From: Planctomycetota bacterium
GTDB taxonomy: Bacteria > Planctomycetota > Planctomycetia > JALXBF01
Reading direction: 5' to 3'
Assembly (NCBI GenBank): GCA_026991575.1
Contig: JALXBF010000133.1
Coordinates: forward strand, 1-47,272
Length of the DNA: 47,272 bases
Notes under the pieces: model-generated
Databases searched by the model: none
Seen by the model: only the letters and a program-made list of their open reading frames with translations
What the model was told of the DNA's origin: nothing
Part shown: positions 26,601-35,111 of the stretch, piece after piece
Layout: every line of letters starts with the position of its first letter
How positions within the stretch are numbered: the first letter of the stretch is position 1
Made by a program: the position numbers and the translations under genes

Positions 26601-27267
26601 GGAAGCGCTCCAGCAGCCGCTCGACTTTGCCGAGCGTCGCGTCCGCGAGCTCGAGGAGCTTGTCGCCGGGGTGGACACGGACATGGCCGAGCAGCAAGCA
26701 GAGCTGGACCGATTACGCCAGGAGCTTGCCGACGTCACGGCCCGGCGCAACGCCCTGAACGACCGGATCCGGGCCGCGGAACGGGAGTTGGCTGCCTTGC
26801 AGGATCAGTGTGCGGCGGTGGTAGCAGCATTTCGCGAGACGAGCGATCGACTCGAAGAACTCCAGGCAGCAAAGCGACGCGAGCTGGAGGAGGCGATCAG
26901 TCGGTATTTTGCTCGGTTCAGTTGTCATCCCGAGCGTCGTGTCGTGCTGGACGAAGCGTTTCGGATTCAGATCAAAGAAGGTCCCGATCGCGTGTACTAT
27001 CCGGCCCACCTGAGTCACGGTGCCCGGGATCAGCTGTGTTTGAGTGTGTACCTTGCGCTGGCCGGCAGCCTGGATTTGCCTTTTCTTTTCGATGATCCGT
27101 TCGTGAACTGCGATCGGGAACGCCTCGAGGCGATAGCCGTGTGCTGGCAACAGCTCAGCTCCGAGCGTCAGTTCATCTTGCTGTCACACTCGGAGCAGTT
27201 TTCCGATTGGGCCGAGCCGATTGGGATTTCAGAACTCGGCGCCGGCTCGTTGCGACCGGCCGCATGA
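23614..27267 (+). CDS. Large SMC/Rad50-like coiled-coil ATPase, YhaN/AAA_27 type
   Basis: This 1217-residue protein has the head-coil-head build of Rad50/SbcC relatives. At the N-terminus RLTLAGFGRYE leads into a P-loop TANNERGKTTF (41-51), a variant of the usual GPNEAGKST. Then about 900 residues of Glu/Arg/Gln-rich coiled coil follow, broken near 570-605 by two hydrophobic stretches (LLAAGSLTTLAIACVG and SCAAIALALT) that look like a membrane hairpin, as reported for YhaN-like ATPases. At the C-terminus are the signature LSHGARDQL and Walker B PFLFDDPF, then the SHSEQF switch His. The GTG at 23614 was chosen because coding quality drops upstream, where the frame (open to 23314) is of mixed composition. 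It probably works at DNA ends or membranes, with an SbcD-like nuclease partner that is not in this window. Confidence 0.85.
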   Translation: MTERAEDAAHIVRYHRLTLAGFGRYERPTRFELGGRSRVFTANNERGKTTFVKGLHYTLFGSPPGKKRETFRRKYWHWSKPKQFWGELEFTVGTTVWRLRRDFRRDTVWVYRLENQKAEPVLDGVKHRQKTRPEPEHPYATLLREWFGLDNPELFDALFCINQHSAVLLRAQIDERLWQHVYGNAARELEARREVLFQQFRQLTCRTRDFGISLGSRGGRNGRNQGRIEELEGELGQLRRELSELDEQHQQLQARVNELSDRLARLQASRTAAEQLPGWRRWLELQQALVAEVARLEKAAPLRAHLAQQPDGGHLACQLAELLDELGLSHEDPATLAHAVDRYASWRQEREALEVELERLQQQRRSLAAELEQLRRECERLSDVAGRPELPEQLSRLRELSAELRRLEALHRELAAQATERDRMEQQQRETLLKSLRKYRDAARRIAALDERRQQLKTHLEELTCQLAKWQDALHRAQEAHERAMQMLQDNEAALRSAQEERDQERRHLSELEQELKRRFPLLCEAPPELPKLWDRLRALHQEREQIDRSQQRLDVQLRVARSRLKWRRGLLAAGSLTTLAIACVGRDLIDWSCAAIALALTRASAGAFPVPRIAMLEEQTAELRQQRRTVEREIASITAMLGERFRPTRELETEVRASWEDYRRMVQQIEQLRQSIARRKSLAATEEHAASVRRELEETAASAAEEAAAARQRIEALTEEAGQCRQELERLEAERQDAVGIFGDGRVRTHAAELLDQSAGAVLFEAGLISPDDDLDGVISALATIDDATLEDLVGKATEKADTELAATVQWRREVWWSWVNLGFDRAGSDPASDPPEQFDADDAVEELRRRRAQLAEAVAPFDETTDEADLRKQLEEYEATRELVAEAERELHQLDERIAETQARLQECLAECPGEADRLERLLNEYGNSVAVFADHCERLQQWRAWSQELERLADEAKLTADENLPQQLEALEETVEHLRARSRALLEQFPFLAEALQQPLDFAERRVRELEELVAGVDTDMAEQQAELDRLRQELADVTARRNALNDRIRAAERELAALQDQCAAVVAAFRETSDRLEELQAAKRRELEEAISRYFARFSCHPERRVVLDEAFRIQIKEGPDRVYYPAHLSHGARDQLCLSVYLALAGSLDLPFLFDDPFVNCDRERLEAIAVCWQQLSSERQFILLSHSEQFSDWAEPIGISELGAGSLRPAA

Positions 27268-27412
27268 GCTTGTCTCTCTGGGCTCCGTGGTCAGGAGCGC
27301 GCAAGCTGCTCTGGACGGGCGTGCCTTCGGTAGGTATCCTCCCGCTGTGCAGCAGCAAGAAAGAACATGTCGCGGCTGCACAGGCCACGTTGCAGACGGC
27401 ACGGAGGCACGT

Positions 27413-28636
27413 ATGGCGTTCCTTTCCTGGGCAAAGCAGCTCGGCCAGCTAGCGGCTTTGACCGTTTCGGCGGTCGCTCTATCCTGCTCGCTCTGGACGG
27501 CCGCGACAGCGGCAGCAGGCAGTGGACGGCCCACCGTCTGGAAGCCAGCTCCGCCGAAGGGAACCAGGGCGTACGCGCCGCACTTCCGCTGGAGTGGTGC
27601 TCGCCAGGAACCCCCCGCAGCCGTCTCCCCTCGGTTCCACTACACCTCGTTCCGCGACGATGGTTCTGGCGGGCCCCCGGCGGCAGCAGCGCGGGGGGCA
27701 CCGGTCGTGTGGCGCAAGCATGACATCGGACCGGCGGTGCAACGGCTGGATGCCACGGCCGACAGGGATCTGCTTGCCGTGTGGGTTCATGAATTTGCGG
27801 CACTGGAACTCTCCAGTGCGCGTTCGGCGAAAGTTGTGGTCGACGGCGACAAGCTCCTGGTTCGTGGCACGCCCGCCGTACAGCGCGTTGTGGAACGCCT
27901 GGTCAGTCAACTGAATCGATCGCCTGCTGACCACGTTGTCGTGCACCTTCAGATTACCGATGCGGTCGACCCGTCCTGGCGGCGGAGCCTGCTGCGCGAT
28001 ATTGGCCTGCCACGCACCGGACCGGACGGGCAGATGTTGTGGCAGATGACGACGGGGCAGAGCAACGTGCTCCGCGCGGAGCTAGCCGCGCAGCGTCGGC
28101 GGACGGCCGACATCGTCGCGGGCAGTTACCAGCTTCGCCACGGGGTACCGGCCGTGATCGAGTACACACTACCCGTCCCATATGTGAAAGGGATCCAACC
28201 CGACAGGTCCGCCACACTGCCCGGCTACGCGCCGGTCATGGACCAGGTGGAGCAGGGGTTGAAGCTGGTGCTCTTGCCCGTGTGGCGCGACGACCTGACA
28301 GGCGTGGACCTCCTGTGCCGGGCGGAGCTGCGCTCTGTGCGTAGGATCACCTCGGTGAACACCACGCTTCAGGTGCCGGGTGGCGCCCAACCGGTCAGCG
28401 TGCACGTGCCCGAGGTTCAGTCGGTCCGCTGGCAAGTCGCTATTCCGTGGCGGGCTGCGCGCACGGTGGTCATGAGTCTGGGCATCCACCCCTCGCTGCA
28501 AACTTCACCGCCGACCGGTTCGCTCCCTGCGCTCACTCGCCCAGCCGGCGAGGTGCTGGTCATAGCAAGTCTGCGGCCCCCGCTCCAGACTGCTCGACGC
28601 GTTCAGCCATCGGCAGGCGGCTGGCGCCGCCGCTAG
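27413..28636 (+). CDS. Secreted secretin-like protein of unknown function
   Basis: This 407-residue protein has a signal peptide (about residues 1-34, ending ATAAAG). A module near 110-165 (VVDGDKLLVRGTPAVQRVVERLVSQLN) has the pattern of a secretin N/NolW domain. The second half resembles the core of type II/III secretins (VEQGLKLVLLPVWRDD, later VQSVRWQVAIPWRAARTVVM) but is short. Such shortened secretin-like proteins are common in Planctomycetes and may be pore parts or periplasmic binding modules. GGAGG lies six bases before the ATG; the frame is open to 27221, which overlaps the ATPase gene. It follows the ATPase stop by 145 bases. The function is not known. Confidence 0.6.
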   Translation: MAFLSWAKQLGQLAALTVSAVALSCSLWTAATAAAGSGRPTVWKPAPPKGTRAYAPHFRWSGARQEPPAAVSPRFHYTSFRDDGSGGPPAAAARGAPVVWRKHDIGPAVQRLDATADRDLLAVWVHEFAALELSSARSAKVVVDGDKLLVRGTPAVQRVVERLVSQLNRSPADHVVVHLQITDAVDPSWRRSLLRDIGLPRTGPDGQMLWQMTTGQSNVLRAELAAQRRRTADIVAGSYQLRHGVPAVIEYTLPVPYVKGIQPDRSATLPGYAPVMDQVEQGLKLVLLPVWRDDLTGVDLLCRAELRSVRRITSVNTTLQVPGGAQPVSVHVPEVQSVRWQVAIPWRAARTVVMSLGIHPSLQTSPPTGSLPALTRPAGEVLVIASLRPPLQTARRVQPSAGGWRRR

Positions 28637-28745
28637 TGCCCGTCGAGCCGCTTGCGCGGGACCCAGGCCCCTTGCAGAGCCGGTCCTTACTTCTGGCCCG
28701 CCCGGCCCAGCCCCCCCTGCCGCTACGCCGCCAGTCGCGAGCCGG

Positions 28746-30974
28746 TCACTTCCGGCGCCAGAGCCTCCGAGGTGGCAGTAGGCCGCGTTCCAGATCACGC
28801 ACCCAGGCCTGCAGGGCGCGCTCCTGGGGCATGTCCGGGTTGTAACCGTGGTCTTCGCCGGTGAGTTCCTTCAGGGTCATGATGGCTAATTGCCGCACGG
28901 AGAGGTCAACGTCGGGTTGAAGCAGCTCAATCAGCGCGGCGTACAGCTCCCGGTCCCGAGCCGCCGCGTCCGGGACGCCATTGAGCAACATGACAACCGC
29001 ACCAGCCTTGCCGACACGAAGCTGATCCAGGGCTCCCGTGGGCTTTCCCTGTCCGTCCGCCTGGTCCGCAGGCGGCCGTCCGACGAACACCCGATAGACA
29101 CTTTCTGCAAGGTGGGCGTACTCGGCCGGACCAAGCGCCAGGTACCAGCGGAGCCAGCGGATTGCCTCCAGCCGCAGGAAGACCGACTCGGTGCTGTTCA
29201 GCATGCGCACGACCGGATCCAGTCGTCCGAGTGCCACGAGCGAACGAAGGGCCAGCGCACGGACATTCTCATCTTGCTCCGCGTCGTGCAGGATCTCCAG
29301 CAGTCGCGGCGGTAGTCGCCCTTCGCGAGGCAACTGCTTGAGAAACTGCCGCAGAGAACGTCGCTGTGCGGCAGGCAGTGCTCGGCCACTGATCCATTCC
29401 GGCTCACCCTCCCCGAGCCGATCACGTAGCACGATGGTTCCACGGTCGGAGCGGTAGATAACGTCCTTGCCCGGATCTAACTTGACAGTCTCCTTCGCCT
29501 CATAGCTCACCGAGATCTCGAGCGTCTGCTCCGCCTCTTGCTGCTGCGCCCCTCCACCGTCAGCATCCGGCTTGTGTCCCTGCTGCGCGTCGGCCGCCGG
29601 TTCGACGTTCGGTTCCAGTACCGTCAGCACGACACTGCCGCTGACCGGCACGAACACGGCCTCCAGGGCATGCGGGCCTCCGGGCACGTAGACCGGTTGG
29701 AACCGCATCGCCAGTCGGGTATCGGTCGCCCGGGCGTCAATCAGGAACGCCACGCCAGCAGGGGTGGTGACCAACAATTTGGCCGGCACCGACTCAGCCC
29801 GTAGCAGGACCTGACCGAAGCCAAGGTCAAGCGTGCGGACACCGGCTGGTAGCGCTCCCCCGGGCGACGTTCCCCATATCCAGCCGGTCAGGTCGACGGC
29901 ATCGGCGATCCAGGGCCTGACGACCAGCCGCGTTCGCACGCCCTCCAGGTTGACCATGGGCGTGGTTGGTGGCACGGGGCTTTCTCGAGAAACGGCAACC
30001 CAGTCGCCCACCGTCTCGTCGTAAACGACGGCGATGTGCGTGCTGCCGGCCAGCATGGCAAACGCCCGCTCCGAGCGGGACGCAGCGGAAGGGGTGGCCG
30101 CAGGAGCGGTCGCTGCGCCGGCGCGCGCGCTTTCGGCAGCATCGGCACGGGCCTCCGACACGTCGCCGGCTTCGGGTTCACCGGCTGGCCTGGCCGGTTC
30201 GTCGCCGCCGACCGTGGGCTGCATGGGGGAGTCAGAACCGGCCGGCTGCCTGGCCTGCCGCTTAGCGTCGCCCTCGTCCGCTTCCTCGTCCACGGACGGA
30301 GGCGTTGGTTCGGTCTTCGCCGCCGCCGCCGCCGACTCAGGCGTCTCCGTCTTCTTGGCCGACGCGGCCGCACGGCCGGAATCGGCCACGGCCTCCCGGT
30401 CGACCTTCTGAGCCTGCGCTATCGCTTCCGGTGGACGAGCCGTTCCGTAGAACCGGTCGTAGGCTACCTTGCCCACAAAAAACGCCGCCACGAGCAGCAT
30501 GCCAGTGATGAGGACCCAGGGCAACAGCCGCGGCTGCTGGAAGGTCATCGGGGGACTAACGCTCGGCAGCCGCTCGGCCTCCTCACGAAGCTCTAGCTCG
30601 TTGAGGACAAGCCTGGTCAGGCGCAACTTCGTCTCTTCGCTGACATGAGCCGGCTGCCCCAGCATGGTCAGGATCTGATGGCAGGCGGCCACCTCGGCCA
30701 GCTCTCGGTCAGAGCGAAGGCATTCCGCCTCAAATGCGGCAACTGTTTCCTTCTCGAGTACGTTGTCCAAGTATTCCGCAACGACGTTCGCGTCGACTGT
30801 CGTGCTCAGTGGTCGCGGTGCAGACAGCCGCCGGGTTCGGATCACGCGGCGGATCCGTTCGATGAGATCCTGGGCAAAGTCGCTCTCGTCGACCTTCTGA
30901 CCGATATCCCGCGCGGTCTGGGCGTCGAGCGTGTCGTCGATGTACGCCAGGAGCGTTCTAAGCGTTAGCCGCAT
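28746..30974 (-). CDS. Membrane-anchored protein with anti-sigma-like N-terminus and HEAT-type repeats
   Basis: This 742-residue protein starts with about 120 cytoplasmic residues in two short modules (LRTLLAYIDDTLDAQ and VVAEYLDNVLEKE), a pattern seen in planctomycete anti-sigma-like proteins, but without the zinc His/Cys set. One membrane helix (about 150-170, LLPWVLITGMLLVAAFFVG) follows. The outside part begins with an Ala/Glu/Pro-rich linker, then beta-rich domains at about 290-500 and, from about 520, helical Leu/Arg-rich repeats like HEAT. The start at 30974 was chosen because TGAGGAG lies eight bases upstream; a GTG three codons earlier sits on that box. No sigma factor gene is adjacent. 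It may link envelope state to gene expression, which is inference. Confidence 0.6.
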   Translation of the reverse strand: MRLTLRTLLAYIDDTLDAQTARDIGQKVDESDFAQDLIERIRRVIRTRRLSAPRPLSTTVDANVVAEYLDNVLEKETVAAFEAECLRSDRELAEVAACHQILTMLGQPAHVSEETKLRLTRLVLNELELREEAERLPSVSPPMTFQQPRLLPWVLITGMLLVAAFFVGKVAYDRFYGTARPPEAIAQAQKVDREAVADSGRAAASAKKTETPESAAAAAKTEPTPPSVDEEADEGDAKRQARQPAGSDSPMQPTVGGDEPARPAGEPEAGDVSEARADAAESARAGAATAPAATPSAASRSERAFAMLAGSTHIAVVYDETVGDWVAVSRESPVPPTTPMVNLEGVRTRLVVRPWIADAVDLTGWIWGTSPGGALPAGVRTLDLGFGQVLLRAESVPAKLLVTTPAGVAFLIDARATDTRLAMRFQPVYVPGGPHALEAVFVPVSGSVVLTVLEPNVEPAADAQQGHKPDADGGGAQQQEAEQTLEISVSYEAKETVKLDPGKDVIYRSDRGTIVLRDRLGEGEPEWISGRALPAAQRRSLRQFLKQLPREGRLPPRLLEILHDAEQDENVRALALRSLVALGRLDPVVRMLNSTESVFLRLEAIRWLRWYLALGPAEYAHLAESVYRVFVGRPPADQADGQGKPTGALDQLRVGKAGAVVMLLNGVPDAAARDRELYAALIELLQPDVDLSVRQLAIMTLKELTGEDHGYNPDMPQERALQAWVRDLERGLLPPRRLWRRK

Positions 30975-31058
30975 GAGGTTCACTCCTCAGGAGCAGGCTC
31001 TGGCCCCTCGTTAGGATTAGTGCAGCGCGGGAGCCCGCTTCGTACACGCAGTCGAGAA

Positions 31059-33197
31059 ATGGCCGGAACACTCTCTGTCTGGTGCCAGGCGTCAGCTCTA
31101 CTTCTGCCGCTTCTGATCGGGGCCTGGCTGCTTGCCCGGCGCCTCTGTCCGCTTGCCTGTTGGCCGCTACGGACGGCGGTCGGCGCCGTCTGGACGCTCT
31201 GCTGGATCGTGCTGGTTCCCCAGCTGGCAACCATCACCGGCGTGTGCTTTGACTACCGCCTTGCACTGACTGCCGCCTGGTTCTGGGCAGCCGCGGCCGC
31301 CGTGGCCTACCGGCTCAAGCACCCGGCGGGCCGACGTCCTCGGGGTCGGTCGGCTCGCCTTGCGCCGAGCGTGGCGGTAGCCGTAGCTGCTGGGGCCGTG
31401 ATCGCGGTCTTTTATTTGTGCAAGGCCGTCTGTGAGCCGGTGTACGTGGCCAGCGACGCCCCGATTTACCACCTGCCGTTCGCCATCGAGTGGGTTCAAC
31501 AGGGCCGGATCGTGTTGGTCCCGACCCCGTTCGGCGAGCAGGCTGCGACCTACTTTCCGGCGAACATTTCGCTCTGGTACGCCTGGCTTATCCTGGCCAC
31601 TGGCAATGAGTACCTGGCCAAAGCCGGTCAGTGGCCCTTTCTGTTGCTGGGTGCCATCGCACTGTACGGTGCCGCCAGATTGCTTGGCCACCGCAGCGAC
31701 GCCGCGGCGACGGCCGCGCTAGCCTGGTCGCTCGCGCCCCACGGGCTCTTCTTCAGTGCCATAGCTATCGCGGACGTTGCCGTGGCGGGGTTGTACCTCA
31801 GTGCGGTTGCCCTTCTGCTGGCCTGGCGCCGGTATCGCCGGTTCGTGTTCCTGGTAACGGGTGGCTTGGCACTTGGGCTGGCAACCGGGTCGAAGCTGAT
31901 TGCACTGCTGTTCACGGGACCGTTGGCTGCCGCCACCCTCTGGCAACTGTTCGTCCGCCCCGGGGCCCGGTTCACGCGGGCGTGCCTGTTTTTGTTAGCG
32001 CTGGCAGTCCCGTGCGCGTACTGGTTCGCGCGCAACTGGTTGCTGACGGGCAACCCGGTTTACCCCACGCACGTAGCGCTGTTCGGCACAGTCATCTTCC
32101 AGGGCTGGTACGACCGTGCGGCGCTTGCCACAAGCCGCTATCACATCGATCCGGGCAACTGGGTGGCCGCGGTGGCGATCCTGGCGCGTCTGGTGCGGTG
32201 GTGGTTGCTGCCAGTCTTGCTGGCGGCCTGGATGTGGATGCTGATGCGGAGACGCCAGGCGGAATGGCTGGCGCACTGGATTGTCGCCGCGTTGCTGTTC
32301 TGGTTCGTGAATCCGTATCAGACGCAGGAGCGCTTCCTGCTCGGGCCGCTGGGATTGGCGTACTTGCCGCTTGCCGCGCTGCTGGATCGCTGGCGGTGGT
32401 TGGCACCAGTGGTGGCCTGGGCAAGCATCCTGCAGACGGCGCTGCCCCAGCTGGACGTATGGCAGGTGCTGGGCAGGCCCGATCTGGTGCTCTTCCCGCC
32501 GTTCCCGCCACTGATCACGGTCGGCTGGTTAATGACTGGGCCGGTGGCTACGGCCGGGGTTATCGCCGTGCTGCTTGTGTTGGCCTGGGGCGTGGGGCGT
32601 TGGCATTTGACGGTGGCTGGCGCTAGTGTCGTTGCCGTCGGTCTGGCGATCGCTCTGCTGCCCGATCCACTGGTTCGTTTCGTCCGGTCATCACGTCCGC
32701 TGCGGTTCTATCCGGTCTGGGATCATACGGATGGATGGTGGGCCTTGGAACGGGCCAGTCCGCCGGAGGGACGCACGGTGGCGTACGCGGGCACCAACCT
32801 GCGGTACTACTTGTACGGCATAGGATTTCGCAATCGTGTCGTGTATGTGAACGTGAACCGATGGCGTGGTTTCTTGATGCATCGATTTCACCGATTGGTT
32901 GCGGAGCGGGGCGAGCCCCTGGCCGATGGTACCCGTCCTGACTGGGACCGGCGTGAACCGGATCGTGCCGCGTGGTTGGCGAACCTATCGGCGGCCGGCG
33001 TGGAGCTGTTGTTTGTCACGACGGTGAACGTGCGCGGTGGCCTGCACTATGTCCACGATCGGGAGGGATTTCCAATAGAACGAAGCTGGGCAGACGGTAT
33101 GCCCGACCGGTTTCAGCGGCTGGCGTGGGGCCGTGACTGGGTGTTGTATCGGGTGCTTGTGCCGGTCGGGGAGGCCAGGGGGGAGTCACGACCATGA
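31059..33197 (+). CDS. GT-C type membrane glycosyltransferase-like protein
   Basis: This 712-residue protein has about 12 hydrophobic segments and one extended loop after the third or fourth helix with ASDAPIYHLPFA, which fits the acidic, His-containing first loop of lipid-phosphate-sugar-dependent transferases (ArnT/PMT/GT39-like). A 180-residue soluble C-terminal domain follows the last helix (from about 530). Such enzymes move sugars from polyprenyl phosphates to proteins or lipids on the outer face of the inner membrane. The start is not certain: ATG 31059 has no good ribosome site, and a GTG at 31020 is possible. The last four bases overlap the ZIP gene (ATGA), so the two are coupled. 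The substrate is unknown. Confidence 0.65.
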   Translation: MAGTLSVWCQASALLLPLLIGAWLLARRLCPLACWPLRTAVGAVWTLCWIVLVPQLATITGVCFDYRLALTAAWFWAAAAAVAYRLKHPAGRRPRGRSARLAPSVAVAVAAGAVIAVFYLCKAVCEPVYVASDAPIYHLPFAIEWVQQGRIVLVPTPFGEQAATYFPANISLWYAWLILATGNEYLAKAGQWPFLLLGAIALYGAARLLGHRSDAAATAALAWSLAPHGLFFSAIAIADVAVAGLYLSAVALLLAWRRYRRFVFLVTGGLALGLATGSKLIALLFTGPLAAATLWQLFVRPGARFTRACLFLLALAVPCAYWFARNWLLTGNPVYPTHVALFGTVIFQGWYDRAALATSRYHIDPGNWVAAVAILARLVRWWLLPVLLAAWMWMLMRRRQAEWLAHWIVAALLFWFVNPYQTQERFLLGPLGLAYLPLAALLDRWRWLAPVVAWASILQTALPQLDVWQVLGRPDLVLFPPFPPLITVGWLMTGPVATAGVIAVLLVLAWGVGRWHLTVAGASVVAVGLAIALLPDPLVRFVRSSRPLRFYPVWDHTDGWWALERASPPEGRTVAYAGTNLRYYLYGIGFRNRVVYVNVNRWRGFLMHRFHRLVAERGEPLADGTRPDWDRREPDRAAWLANLSAAGVELLFVTTVNVRGGLHYVHDREGFPIERSWADGMPDRFQRLAWGRDWVLYRVLVPVGEARGESRP

Positions 33198-34054
33198 CCA
33201 TCCGAAGTGCTGAGTCCGCGCTGGTGCTGGCGGGCTATTGTGTTGCGATTGCGATCGCGTCGTTAGTTGGTGGCTGGGTGCCGCTGCTGCGGCGCACGAC
33301 CCATATGCGGCTGCAGGGGTATTTGAGTTTCAGCGCGGGCGTGATGCTCGGAGCCGCGTTAGGCCACATGTTACCCGAGGCATACGAGGCGGTAGGGTCG
33401 GCTGCCAGCATGTGGGCGTTGGTCGGAGTTCTGGGCCTGGTGGTGGTGGAGCGGTTTCTGGCGTTTCATCGCCATGAGTTCGGTGCATCGGAACTTGGCT
33501 ACGAAGGGGGTGAAGGCCGGCGGTTTTCACCAGCCCAGGCGTTGGCCCGTTGGACGCCGGACTTTTCTGGGGAGCGACCAGCGGTGCTGGCGACGACTGC
33601 TGTGGCGGGTCTGACGTTGCACACGCTTTCGGCTGGTATTGCGTTGGCCAGCGCTGCAGCGGCTGCCGGCGATGCGCGCAGCGCGGAGGCTTTCTCGGTG
33701 TTCCTGGCTCTTTTGGTGCACAAACCGGCCGATTCGATGACGATTGCGACGTTGCTGTTGTGCGGTGGCCGGTCACGAGCAACGGTTCATTTGGTGAATC
33801 TGGCGTACGCGTCGGTGGTGCCGGTTGGCGTGGTCGGGTTCTATCTGGTGCGCGCTCTGGCGCTGCCGCTCGTACGGCAGGCTGCATTCACGGGGATTGT
33901 GCTGGCGGTATCGGCCGGTTCGTTTCTGGTAATTGCGCTGGCGGACCTGCTGCCTGAGCTTCAGTTTCATGGGCACAATCGGTTTCGGCTGACCTTGTTG
34001 CTCTTGGCCGGGGTTGGCACGATGGTGCTGCCGGCGCTGCTGGGCCATGGTTGA
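33194..34054 (+). CDS. ZIP-family metal transporter
   Basis: This 286-residue inner-membrane protein has eight predicted helices and a charged loop of about 40 residues after helix 3. ZIP features are HTLSAGIALAS in the fourth helix and LLVHKPADSM in the fifth. Canonical motifs are HNxxDG and HExxHE; here Asn, Asp and the Glu/His of the second motif are replaced (HKPADS), so metal choice may differ or the protein may be less selective. Relatives import Zn, Fe or Mn. It overlaps the transferase gene by four bases. Codon third positions are very G/T-rich compared with genes 5 kb further on. Confidence 0.8.
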   Translation: MTIRSAESALVLAGYCVAIAIASLVGGWVPLLRRTTHMRLQGYLSFSAGVMLGAALGHMLPEAYEAVGSAASMWALVGVLGLVVVERFLAFHRHEFGASELGYEGGEGRRFSPAQALARWTPDFSGERPAVLATTAVAGLTLHTLSAGIALASAAAAAGDARSAEAFSVFLALLVHKPADSMTIATLLLCGGRSRATVHLVNLAYASVVPVGVVGFYLVRALALPLVRQAAFTGIVLAVSAGSFLVIALADLLPELQFHGHNRFRLTLLLLAGVGTMVLPALLGHG

Positions 34055-34228
34055 GCCTTGGCTGGTGGCGGTGTTTGGCCGGCTGCCGCGGTGGTGACGT
34101 GGGGGATAGAATTCGCGTTGCCGCGGCGTCGAGAGCTGGTGTGTCGGGGCGTGGCGGCGGTGCTAAGGTTAGGCAGAGTGGTTCGTTGGCGATTGGCTGA
34201 GCAGGCCCGTGTTAGAGGAGTGGCACGC

Positions 34229-34534
34229 GTGAACATTTTGATCACAGCCCGTCACGGAACGCTTCGCGAGGACTTGCGCACGCGCGTCGAGGAGCGGATC
34301 CAGCGGCTGTTGCGCCTGTACCAGAAGGTGACCAAGATTGAGGTGGTTTTTGATCACGAGCGGGCGGACACAAAGGTTGAAGTGATTGTGCATGCGGATC
34401 ACAAGCATCTGTTTGTGGTCAGTGAGCGGCACCCGGATCCGAAGGTAGCGGCGGACCAGGCGGTGAAGGTGGCTGAGGAGCGGCTGCGGCGGTACAAGAC
34501 CAAGTTGCGCGATTGGCAGCACGGTCAGTTGTGA
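34229..34534 (+). CDS. hpf: Ribosome hibernation promoting factor (short form)
   Basis: This 101-residue protein matches the HPF/YfiA family: NILITARHGTLREDLRTRVEERI at the start, KIEVVFDHERADTKVEVIVHAD in the centre and the helix AADQAVKVAEERLRRYKTKLRDW at the end (conserved Lys/Arg). HPF binds the 30S decoding region and idles ribosomes in stationary phase. There is no C-terminal dimerisation domain as in long HPF. The GTG at 34229 was chosen because GAGGAG lies nine bases upstream; the frame is open to 34058 but that part is not conserved. The 174-base gap upstream and the PTS genes after it suggest a stress-regulated group, as hpf-ptsN in rpoN operons of Proteobacteria. Confidence 0.9.
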   Translation: MNILITARHGTLREDLRTRVEERIQRLLRLYQKVTKIEVVFDHERADTKVEVIVHADHKHLFVVSERHPDPKVAADQAVKVAEERLRRYKTKLRDWQHGQL

Positions 34535-34624
34535 TGGCCCGTCGCGCGCGCAGCGCAGGCAGAGCAATCGGCAAGTGGCGTGACCATGAAGAGTAATGAC
34601 ACGTATGTAGCAGGAGAGTCTTGG

Positions 34625-35101
34625 ATGAAGCTGTCCGACTTCGTGGTACCGGACGCGATTATTCCTCGCTTGAAAGCTTCCACGAAGGAGGCGGCGGTTC
34701 GAGAGATCATCGAGAGTCTGCAGGCGGCGGGCTCGATCCCGGCGAAAGAGGTCAACAGCGTTGTGCAGGCGATCATGCGACGGGAGGAGCTCGGCTCGAC
34801 GGGCATTGGCCACGGCGTGGCCCTGCCGCACACCCGTCATTCGGCGGTGAAGCGGCCGGTGGGCACGGTGGCGATCAGTGAGGAAGGGGTTGAGTTTGAT
34901 GCGATTGATGGTGAGCCGGTGTACATTATTTTCCTTGTCGTATCGCCGGTTGACCGTCCCGGTGATCACCTGCGCGCGCTGGACCGGGCATCGCGGCAAC
35001 TCCGCAACGAAATGTTCCGCCGTTTCCTGAGGCAGGCGAAGTCGAAGGAAGAGATTCTGGAGCTGATCGAGGAAGCGGACGAACAGGAATTCCCGGGCTG
35101 A
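34625..35101 (+). CDS. ptsN: PTS EIIA protein of the nitrogen/fructose type
   Basis: This 158-residue protein is an EIIA(Ntr)/EIIA(Fru) domain: MKLSDFVVPDAI at the start, STGIGHGVALPHTRH with phospho-acceptor His69 and the LVVSPVDRPGDHLRAL segment. It accepts phosphate from HPr. As no EIIB or EIIC is encoded here, it is likely a regulatory protein that controls targets such as potassium transport or kinases, as PtsN does in E. coli. AGGAGA lies about eight bases before the ATG at 34625; an earlier ATG (34580) is less likely. HPr follows after 10 bases. Confidence 0.9.
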   Translation: MKLSDFVVPDAIIPRLKASTKEAAVREIIESLQAAGSIPAKEVNSVVQAIMRREELGSTGIGHGVALPHTRHSAVKRPVGTVAISEEGVEFDAIDGEPVYIIFLVVSPVDRPGDHLRALDRASRQLRNEMFRRFLRQAKSKEEILELIEEADEQEFPG

Positions 35102-35111
35102 ACATGGGGAA

